A DNA stretch of 64,000 nt, taken from contig NC_088709.1 in the NCBI RefSeq assembly GCF_963576615.1, positions 19,361,243 to 19,425,242 on the forward strand, given 5' to 3'. A program made the translations under genes and the position numbers. Below, one piece after another: positions 25,401 to 37,400 of the stretch (its first letter is position 1; each line of letters begins with the position of its first letter). The stretch is from Watersipora subatra (taxonomy: Eukaryota; Bryozoa; Gymnolaemata; Cheilostomatida; Watersiporidae). The notes beneath the pieces were generated by a model. That model saw only the letters and a program-made list of their open reading frames with translations. It did no database searches and had not been told where the DNA came from.

Positions 25401-28400
25401 AGCCTCTACTTACAATAGGCTAAGCAGACATCCAAATTGTTTACATACAAACACGACAAGGTGGCAGCACTCCTAATAGATGCGAGAGTCCTAGCATCAG
25501 CCACAATCTCAACGTTAGCAGATTTCCTTGATATTTATAGTGTGTTTCAGGCTTGGGACAGGTGATGTTTATGATACTTGTCACTATACGTAAGTAACAA
25601 ACAGCAAATGATGGAAGTCACTTACTTGGATTAGCGCATCAGGACTCTGTTTAATAGACTTAGCAAAGTTTTTGCCGAAGCCATCAAATATATGACCTGT
25701 GAGCTGAACGTCTGCCCCAAACCTACAAGTAGGTAAATTGAGAGTTTGAGCAGTTATAAAAGCTCGTTATGTAGCAGCAACAATGCTTCATGATGACAAA
25801 GAGAGGGTCACGTTATTACGGGAATCAAATTGATTAGTTTTCTACATCTCAATATTGCTAAGTTTCCATAGAGTGATAGCATAGCGACGCTCCACCATGT
25901 GGTGCTACAATGCCAACATGAAAACAGCCGCATCACTCTTATTCTGTCATGATTCAGTGTCGCTGGTTAGAAGCGAAACACCCGTATGCTGTAACATCTT
26001 TGTGCCATGGAAATGGCCTTAGCATCACACTTGTCTTTGCACACAGGTTTTGCTTGACCTTGACAAAAAGCCTCACACAACCATCACTCTACTATATGGA
26101 AACATGATCTGCTTGTTGGCCCAGTTTTCTAGCATTGAAGTTCGGCACTGACGCACTTCACTACACTATTTATGTATGGAAACTTAGTAAGGTTACTGGA
26201 GCAATGTGTACTAGCTACATGTCTAGCCTTTTTCAAAAACCAAGTACTATTCCCTCAAGGCTGGTTCACACTATATCACCCAGAGACAACGTTTTCCTTT
26301 CGGCGTTCATTGACGATTATGTGAACCGTAAACCGATGGCATCGATGAAGTAACGTGGATACGTCGGGAAAGTTTGCAGCTGTCAAACTTTCCCAATATT
26401 ACGCCGAGCATCGACGACCGCCTTTTTAATGTGAACCATTTAGGCGATAGCAATTCGCAGTCACAGATAGCGTAATTTATTTATTTCCATTTACGATAGT
26501 TGCTGCAAGACTAGTATTTGATTCAAGCATGTGAAAACAAGGAGGTTTCTTTACTAAAATTTTTTTTTAAATGAGAACACTGCGTCACGGAGTATTTGCT
26601 GATGCACACGCGGATGGGTTTGTTATAGTGTGAACATTTTTATCATCGAAGATCACCGAAGCTGTGGCATCAACGCCGAGATATGACAATATAGTGTGAA
26701 CCAGCTTTAATTTCCTCTATGAGAAGAGCAAGCAATGCTTCAGTGTGAGCCATTTCACAATGAACTTGTGTACTCCTAACGGCTTCACTCAATACAAACT
26801 GATGTTCCCTTAATACAAACGTCTTACAGGTCAATCTCAGTTTTGGCAGTTTCCATGGCTGCTTCTATAGTCTTGTCTATTTTAAACTCAAGCTGCTCGA
26901 TGTCAGTAGTGCCTCTCGCTGCCTCATTCTCTTTTTCGCTTGCACTACAAACATTTAAAGTCGATGCATCACATCCCGCTTCTGACACCAATCCAGCTAT
27001 TTCTCCTTCTAATTATATTCCATGACAAAAATTCTCCTTCACCAATAATTAGTGAAAACCACATGCCAGTTGCACGAAAGCGTGATTGTATCGTTCATAC
27101 TATTTTGTGTAACAATTACCAGTGAACATCATTTGAATCTAATCATGGACAATTTGTGTTCGCTAGAGCGTGAACAGCAAGGTCCTAAAGTCACATTAAA
27201 ATTATACATACAGTAAATATGCATCACATTTCAGATCCATTACCACCTGAATGCATAGAAGTATGGTTTGGGCTGTGCGGAGTCTATGCGTAAACCGTAA
27301 ATCTCTAATTGAACGCCACCCTCTATTTGAACGCTGCCTCCATTTGACCGCTACTTTGACTATCTTTGATCTTTATGAACCCATAATATCAAGTGATCAG
27401 TAAAAAAGTGTCCACAAAATCGTTTGAATGAATCGTTTACATTAACAACCATCAATTCTCTAGTTGTCCAACTCCAGAGCTTTTCGTTTTTTTCGTTAAA
27501 ACATTAAAAGCAACAACATAGAAATAATTAATAACTGTCTCAAGCTAATAGTAGTTCCTTGTTTAACGCGGTCCTTAATAGTTAAAAGAACATGCATATA
27601 AAAACGGTTTGCAAGTTTTGGGCTAAAGGTTACATTTAGCCTTTATGCTAAGTGCAGCGCGTAAAAGTTTTGCTGTGCCAAAAAAGTGTTTGGACGCTAA
27701 TATCAACAAGTTCAGCAGTGCAGACAAAGAGTTGAGGCCAGAAGACATTGTGGAAAGTATTGGACAACTAGAAGATGTTCGTTTCATCGAAAGCTATCCG
27801 ATCAAACGATGGAAATATTGTTGTTTAAAAACGTTAATTTTTGTTTCTGCATGTAATCTAAGTATGGTTTGTTTATGTCACTTGTTCATGAATATATATT
27901 TGGAGCATTTGGTGGATTATCATTATATAACTTATAATTTTTTTAATTTATAGCATATTATTTGATAGCATTATTGCAGCAATTTGATCATACAATTGAT
28001 CGACGCTCGTAACTCCTCTTCTATTGCACATAAAAAGCTAGTTTTGGCTGAAAACTGCAGCAAACTTAGCAATGAGTGCAATTAGCTTTTATACAACATT
28101 GGTAAATATAGATATAAAATAAAAATGTTTTTTTCAATTTTAGAATGAACTAAAAATTGAAATTGCCAACAAATTGCAAAGAAGGACTAAATATTGTAAA
28201 GAAGGCTATAATATAATCGCAAGTCGATTGCAAGCAATAGATATGAACTGGTAGAGATATTTCTCGGTTTCTCGATGCATATTTATTAAGTGATCTTTGA
28301 CAAGTCTGAGGTAGGTTAGCAGATTTATTGCATCCAAAAGGTTTAATATCGTTTCATCGGAAAATGGTAGCAAAATATAGACGACATTCGCTTCGTTCGT

Positions 28401-31400
28401 AATAGGGCAAAAAGAGAAAAACCTTGATGAAAAAGTCTTCATTTTCAATTAAAGCAATTACTGATGTCCCATCAGATCCCATCAGAGTGCATATTTTCTG
28501 AAATGGACTTATGGACACTTATGAATATCTATTACGGGTTTGTACGAACTTTTAAGGTAAGTCGATTAAAATCTAAAGTAGGAAAGTGAATTTGATTTCT
28601 TTTCACGTACTGTGGCTAGAATGGGCCAATGGCAGAACTAGCCTTGTGCCTTGAAGAACTGACCAGCAATTCTTTCAAAGCCTACAGAAATGTGGAGAAA
28701 AGCAGCCAGCAGCCTGAATTAAAAGGTTCAGTATAGCTTACGGATGGTGGTTGTTGAGATACTTGAAAGCAAAACATCAATTATTCTATTATTGAAAAGC
28801 TAAAAGATATATTTTTATCATATATTAAAGCTTTTTAATATTTATGATTTTTTTAGCTATAAAGCTAACAAATTGCTATATAAATGACATTATATTCTGT
28901 ACTCATCAGTCTAATCTCAAGTTACGAGTAAACTGCTACTGTTATTCAAACACTGGAAGGACTCAGTATTTCAAACCTTTGAAATAACCACATTAAAAAC
29001 TTCAAGCTGTTGAAAAACATAACATTGGAGAACCAAATTATAGCCTTGGATCTTTAGCAATCACAGAGTTTCGCATTATCTTATTGTTTCATTTACATCA
29101 CATGAACTGGCCACCAAGGCTACAGCAAGCACTCAAAGGATTAAGATGTCTGGTCAGTCATGTGTGCAGCTGTAGTCATTTATTACTACAGCAGCAATTA
29201 TTGCTAGGCAGCCTTCCAGCCATGACTCCGTTCAAAGGTTGACCATCATATCTCTTGATATCACATGAGCTAAAAAACAATGTCTCGATAACGAGCTTAC
29301 AATCAACTACCAAACCTTTGCGAGGAAATGTACTTACAGATAGTTGCACATGTGATCCAACAAAGATGCTACTGGAGGACCTTCTGCTGGGGAATGTTCA
29401 TAGTTGATGCCAATATTTCCATTTCTTCCAACGATAAACTACAAACAAAGGTGCTGTAGTCGTGTCATCTACAGATTTGATGGAAGTAAGATCAGTCATG
29501 AAAAAGTTCAACAAGGTGATGATGAATCTTTCCATTAAAGAACTCTTAAAAGATATTATACAGTAGATGCTCTCACAACGTAATTAATCCATTCAAGAAA
29601 CGTTTGCGCTATGCGAATTTTACGTTATAGAAAAAGTAAAATTCATGTAAATTGCCTAATACATTCCAATATCTTTCCAAACTCACTCACTTGTCCAAAC
29701 CAAAAAATAAAAAACTAGACTTAGCTTTTTAATTTGTGGGCTGCACCATAACTGCAGTATTATTGGTTTGCATCGACAACTTTTCTTCTTTTCCTGGTCA
29801 ACTTCACTGGTTTTATAGACCATGATTCCGGTAAATTTACAAAAAGTCAAGGGTAGTGCGCATTCATAGTTTCTCAAACCAATCAATGTCCATTTAAAAC
29901 AATTTTTCTATTTTTCCTAGACAGCAAAGTCTATTCTGCAAGGTAGAACTAAAAACAAATATTTTATAGATCTACAATAAAGCAAAACAAAATTATTTTT
30001 ACTTTTTTATTTTTACTACAAAAGGGGGTGTCTACCTGTTCATCGTCTATCAGTATTTAAGGGTCAAGGTTATGATAAAAGATAACTATCGAAGGTACTC
30101 CAATTCCTGGGATTCACATTGGTAGACCGACGCTGCAGCACCTGCACCAATCGATCGATCGCCTTTAAGTATTTATGAACAAATGCATGGCTACCCTAAT
30201 CTCAGGTTTGTCGACACATCTGACAATCTATCACGACAAACTAGAATGTCACAGAAGTTGTATATATAATAGATATAACGGTAAACGCACATCATTTCTA
30301 CTCACACAAGTGCAGCAAAACAGATTATTATTGAAACCAAATTTGAGAGCTCACCCGACTTATCACTTTATTTTATATGGAATTTTTTATGTACTACTAA
30401 GAAAAGACTACATAATTCTTTAAATTTTTATGGAATTTAGGTTATAAGAGGTATACCTATATGTTATGGGAGCGTCTACTATACTTCATTTAATTACATT
30501 CTCTGAGTTTAGTGAGTTATGACACCAACAGTAGTTGATATTGCAATCCTGTCACTTGCCTACGACTATGAATATATATTTTACACAAAAACTTGAAGTA
30601 CATTCACGACCTTCACTCATTCAACAATAAAATCAGTACACGGGTCCTTTAATGAAAGTTCTTGCATGTCAAAACAGTGCTGCAGAAGGTCATCCAATAA
30701 CCTCATAACTGTTTATCAGGTGAAGAAAGTGAAAACTATTCCATAGGAATCTGCAAAATCGCCAATAAACTGTTGGAAAAAGGATGGTAGCTTACACAAA
30801 CTTTCATGCCTGTGATAATTGGAATTTACGAGTTTTAAATCATTTAAGTTAACCTTTGCCCTCCATTTAGAGCAGACATTTGAGAGCGACTCCCTTATTG
30901 CTATTAAAAAAATGAAATGGTTAAATGGTTCCTCACATCAGATGTTACTCGGCCTACAGTCACTGTCAAGCTGCAAGTTACAAAATAAATTACAAAATTA
31001 TTTGCTTCAACTTCAAGTGATTAGCTCTCTGTGATTGGTCCAGTTTTTAAATGAACTCAGCGTTGAAAAATTATGTCATAAATGTGTAACTATTACTTTT
31101 GCTGCGCAATAATAAACCAAGTTGGTTAACTGTCATCATAGACTAGGATACTTTAAATATCCTTTCAAAATAAAAATGCAGTAATCTTTTACAGATTTTC
31201 ACATTTTGCGGTTAATGGAGACCCGTCCTCCATGATAAGTGAAAATCTGAGAAATTGAAACTAATTTGCTAAAGCACATCTATGAGCTAAAATTGATCAC
31301 CAGACCACTTAAACTGCTTTCTAAACATATTGTATTTATTTGCTATACAAATAAGTAAATTGAAGTAATCTTGAATAACTTTCAGTTTGTATTTCTACTT

Positions 31401-34400
31401 CAATCCCAGTATTTCAAGTCCAATAATGCACTTACATAGTTCAGACGTCACCCAGCCCGAAGATTCGTATTTGAGTTTAACTGGGTTTGTTGCAAGAAGG
31501 AACTCACATGTTTATAAATGTCTTTTTATATGTATATTTATGAACTTATAATTTTTTTAATGTCTTCTAGTTAATTTTATTTTCAATTAAATTTTTTGGT
31601 TATTTTTAACAAACATTTTTTAACTGCAAAGTACCGAAACTGCGAAAGGTGAGCCGCAAAGTAGAGAGTAATAACTGTATTCGACTGGCTGAAACTTATC
31701 TACCAGAGAAACTGTACGTTGCTGAAAAAATAACTTTAAACTGATTTGAGAACAGTCAAATTTCATTGCATAAGACTGTTTGATCGATACTAAAATACTA
31801 ATACACATGTCATCAAAGTGAATCTATCCCCCAAGGAAGACAGGAAATTCATTAGAAAACGCACCTGCAGAGTCTTGTCAAACCATCTGTTCGTAGAGCA
31901 CGCATGGCTGCCATCCCCATAAAGCATTTGTCTAGCAGAGAGAGTGAATTCATCAGCACCAGGGTCTTGTGTTCCACTGTATGGTTTGTCAAGGCAAACG
32001 ACAAATATTGACTTTTCTATCTTGTCAAAATGAGAAGCATTGTTGCCCACTACAACATCAGTACAGGTGAAAAGTGAACACACTCCTCTTAAAAGGTTAG
32101 CTGACAGCATGCAAACTGCAAGAACTGTCAGCAGCAGATAACATCGCAAATTGGGGTATAGAGCGATTTTGGTGTAACTTGAATTAAATTCTATGACTTA
32201 ACATGTTTACAAAAAAAAAGTTTACAAAAAATTTAAAATTTAAAAAAGTTTAAAAAATTTACAAAAGACTCATAAATTTTCCATGTATAAACCAAAATCA
32301 GCTGTTGTGCAATATAATATAATAATAATATAATATAATTGCACTAAAATCATAATTTATAAATGCTGCCAGTTGTTTGAAAGGACTGGCTTAAGCCATG
32401 AGCTAACTTCCTACTTTAATCGGCAGTTGAATCTCAATAGCAGGAAGTTTACAGGTGATACTCATATACTCACTGACTAATAGAAGTTTACAGATGATAC
32501 TCATATACTCCCTGACTAACAGAAGTTTACAGATGATACTCATATACTCCCTGACTAATAGAAGTTTACAGGTGATACTCATATACTCCCTGACTAATAG
32601 AAGTTTACAGGTGATACTCATATACTCACTGACTAATAGAAGTTTACAGGTGATACTCATATACTCACTGACTAATAGAAGTTTACATGTGATACTCATA
32701 TACTCACTGACTAATAGAAGTTTACAGGTGATACTCATATACTCACTGACTAATAGAAGTTTACATGTGATACTCATATACTCACTGACTAATAGAAGTT
32801 TACAGGTGATACTCATATACTCACTGACTAATAGAAGTTTACATGTGATACTCATATACTCCCTGACTAATAGAAGTTTACAGGTGATACTCATATACTC
32901 ACTGAATAATAGAAGTTTACAGGTGATACTCATATACTCACTGACTAATAGAAGTTTACAGGTGATACTCATATACTCACTGACTAATAGAAGTTTACAG
33001 GTGATACTCATATACTCACTGACTAATAGAAGTTTACAGGTGATAGTCATATACTCACTGACTAATAGAATCTCATATTTGTAGAGAGCATGCTAAGTAC
33101 ATGAGACATACATATACTAATTAATTAACATGAACTAGACAACTGAAATACTTCTATTGAATGTGTAAAGAAAACAATTCTGTTATGCTCACATTACGCA
33201 TCAACTTTATATACAGTGCACCCTCAGGATATGATTACTCTGATATACGATTTTTTAACCTTACGAAGTGGAACATGATGACTTTTTCACCTCACCATAT
33301 GAATCTTATTTCACCATATGAATTCAACAAAGTTCAACCTAGTTCAAATTTGGCATTCGGTGTACACGCTTATTACGTACATCAAAACAGCAAAGATACC
33401 GAAATGCTGTTCACCAAAAATAATTATATAACACTTATATAAAATTTTGCCGTCTTTTGCCAGGAGATGTGTGTATTATATAATTAATATGGTTTCTATA
33501 CCCCTACATATGATTTTCTCACAATACGATGCCAACCTTGAAACGAATCAAATCGTATTCTGAGGGTGCACTGTATAAGCATTTCCCTATGTGAGAATGA
33601 AATTAAAAAATTACATGCCAACTTTTAACACCAGGTATATCATGGTCTTTCTAAAAAAATAATTTCATTTCAGTGTACTATATACTTTGATGTTGCCTAA
33701 AACTCAACCTGCTAACAAAGAAAATAAATGATGACGTAGTATAACTGTAAATATGGGCTGACTATCCTCTGCCCAGGGAGCCATAGTAGATGTACTAGAG
33801 AATGTCAGTGCACATGAAAAGGGAACCTAGATTAGCTCATCACAGCAGACTGGCCAGTTCACACGAAATGTTTCTATGAAATTTGCTTACATTTTGCTAG
33901 GCGCTTGTGAGAAGTAGCCCAAGAATTTCTGTTGCCGGTGGTGAGGACTCCTACAGGAGGTCCCACAGTCTGTGACTTGGAGACTAGTTTGCTCAAAAGC
34001 TTATGTATCTGTTTTTCATTGAGAGGTCTGCCATCAGTGCCATAAACATCCAGAGAAAAGAACTGCAGCAATATAAGCATGGTTGATCAATATTTCCCAA
34101 GGTAGTAATTACCACTGGGAAAATCCCGGTAAAAATTAGTAACTACCGCATCTGCGATTGGCTCAAGCAGTGGACGTGCAGTATTAGACGGAATTCTAAT
34201 TCTAGCCTATTCGTTTTCAGATCAGAGCAATTCTAGACAAAAATCATTTCTTAAAGCATTTGTGCTGATGCCAAGGTCTTTACTAAGGTCATTGCTAACG
34301 GCAGAGGCAAATGATACAGAAAGCAATGGGTGACTTTCGTCAAACATTGTCTTGTGATGATGCCCTTAACCCTTTCAGGACCAATTAAATAACTCTATTG

Positions 34401-37400
34401 CGGACATCCAGGCCCAATAAGCCAATTGTCAGCTCACAAGTAACAGACTCAGTGTTCGTAAATTGTCCGTATCTCCTTTTCTATTTATTTTATCTTAATT
34501 CTGTTTTTTTTATTCATGAAGAAGACAGCTCAAGCTACATTTCTATATTAAAATAATGTAAGTATGTACAAGTAAAGAAACTTTTGATGAGCAAAATAAA
34601 AAAATTGAGTTAATCGCTAAACGATTAAAAAAATACTACTTATCAAAAGCATGAAAAAACCGACCCGATATGACAAACTAGAAGTTTAGGTTGAAGGTAC
34701 ATTTGTTAGCAGGAGCAGTGAAGAAAATTATGAAGATTCATGCACTACACACTGAGTTAATTGTGATTATGTAAAACATGGTTGGTCAACTTATGACTGT
34801 ATTTAGTTGCTATTGAGTAATTATTATTGTAAATACGCCCAATTTTAGCAGCGAGTAGTAAAGCTGCTGAAAAATAAAATCATACTTACAACAAAGTTTA
34901 CTCAACTTGCAAAAAACTATTATCATAGCTCTCAGACTCAGTCAGATAGTAGAAACTATTGTTATCATTTGATGTCTTGCTCAGCCTTTATTCGATGTCT
35001 AATACTTACCTGAAAGTAAAACTTATAATCACATCTGCTCTCAAGACCTATCTTAAGCTAGTGGTAAAGTGATAAAGCTGTAGAGTTAGAATATAATATT
35101 GAAATTATAAGGATACTGCTGAAAAAAATGATCCTCAAACTTTGCTGAGGTGGTGGATTTTTTTTACATCTACTGAAGAGAAAAACCTTTATTGGCCCGT
35201 TTTATGAGCTCTAACCTATAGCAAACTGGTACTCATTCGAAAGCTTAGAATTTGCACTTTCGGAATATTGCAGCAATATTGCAAATTGCAGGAAGACAAT
35301 AGCTCCAGAAAAATTCGGTATTCGGCCCAGGGGATAACAACTTCTTCCCGAATAATTTGTGAACTGGCCTGAAAGAGTTAAGTTCTCAAGTTTAATGACT
35401 TTCATTCTTTAAATTTCAAAGTTACAGATTTGCGCATGCGTAGGAATAACTCTATCATTCGCCGCAATAGAATTAACTTTTCCTAGAGAGTGGCAGTTTT
35501 CAGCCGCGAATAAATTCATCCGCGAATATGCATGGAAAAACAATTTTCGCGAAATATAACTCCGCGAATAAATTCATCCTGTAGGGTAGATTTAATGTTT
35601 TACAAGGCTTTATACTGAATGTAATTATTAAAACTATTCATCCTTAACTTGTGGGCTGCGGAATGAAATAAATTTTTTGTAAAATTACAATTTTATAAGT
35701 ATAAGTAAAAAGCTGATAGAAATTGAAAATAAAAATAACAAACAATAGATATAAATTAATTTAATTTAAACTATGTAATAATAGTGTAAGTTAACAGAGT
35801 GAAAGGCCTCATATATCTCTATCAGTCTCACTGAACCTAATCATTTCTTTTATTTGAGTGGCTTAAAGGTGAAGTGATGAAAACCTCTTTCTACTGATTA
35901 TTACTACATTAATTTAGGTTTTACATGTAATTTAGCCTTTTAAATAGTTATATATAATACACTTGTTGTAATGCTATACAGTCATACCTCTACATATGTG
36001 TGTCCCAATATACAAGAAAATTGAGATACTAGCAGAATTTTCAGCAAGTTTCTTCCTTAAGATACGAGTCTTTGAGATACGAGTCGGTTCTCGATGACCA
36101 CTATATGGCCAAATATACAAGAGGCCATTTTTGAGAACAGCATCACTCGGTCTTTCTCCTCAAATCAGTTTGAAAAAAGTTTTTAAAGGGTTAGCTGAAA
36201 GTTATAGTGAACACAGGGCGAAAAGCGCCAAACCGGAAATGAATAATAAAAAATTATACTAAAAAACATTATAAGAAACATTATACTAAAAAAAAAACGA
36301 CAACAAAATCAAAGTAAGTTTAGTAGAAGGTTAAAACTTAGCCTTAAATGTGAGTTTAGTACGTTAAATTCATGTAAGTTAAATTCATGTAAGTTAAATT
36401 CATGTAAGTTAAATTCATGTAAGTTAAATTCATGTAAGTTAAATTCATGTAAGTTAAATTCATGTACGTTAAATTCATGTAAGTTAAATTCATGTAGGTT
36501 AAATTCATGTAAGTTAAATTCATGTACGTTAAATTCATGTAAGTTAAATTCATGTAAGTTAAATTCATGTACGTTAAATTCATGTACGTTAAATTCATGT
36601 ACGTTAAATTCATGTAAGTTAAATTCATGTAAGTTAAATTCATGTAAGTTAAATTCATGTAAGTTAAATTCATGTAAGTTAAATTCATGTAAGTTAAATT
36701 CATGTAAGTTAAATTCATGTAAGTTAAATTCATGTAAGTTAAATTCATGTAAGTTAAATTCATGTAAGTTAAATTCATGTAAGTTAAATTCATGTAAGTT
36801 AAATTCATGTAAGTTAAATTCATGTAAGTTAAATTCATGTAAGTTAAATTCATGTAAGTTAAATTCATGTAAGTTAAATTCATGTAAGTTAAATTCATGT
36901 AAGTTAAATTCATGTAAGTTAAATTCATGTAAGTTAAATTCATGTAAGTTAAATTCATGTAAGTTAAATTCATGTAAGTTAAACTCATGTAAGTTAAATT
37001 CATGTAAGTTAAATTCATGTACGTTAAATTCATGTAAGTTAAATTCATGTAAGTTAAATTCATGTAAGTTAAATTCATGTAAGTTAAATTCATGTAAGTT
37101 AAATTCATGTAAGTTAAATTCATGTAAGTTAAATTCATGTAAGTTAAATTCATGTGATTCGGCGTCACAAAAGTTTAATGTACCGAATGCGCTGCTGTCA
37201 AATCTTTCTCAGACCGCCGTTAACCACAACGTCTGTCTCAAGGGTTTAAGCTTATAGTAGTGTACATAACAATTTTACTTCTTACTGCAGATTTTAACAA
37301 CTAAAAAGGTATTTGTTACTTTGCTAGCATAGGTATTGAATTACAACAAATAAAAACAAACTTTTCTACCGTAATATCCTATTTTATGTAGTTTATTTAT

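Noticed and set aside
32403-33084. Overlapping open frames of over 200 codons on both strands
   Set aside because: Artefact of a 39-bp repeat whose period is a whole number of codons; no composition or homology of a real protein.
36356-37168. 270-codon MNLTY-repeat frame
   Set aside because: It is the 15-bp satellite inside a MITE read as protein.
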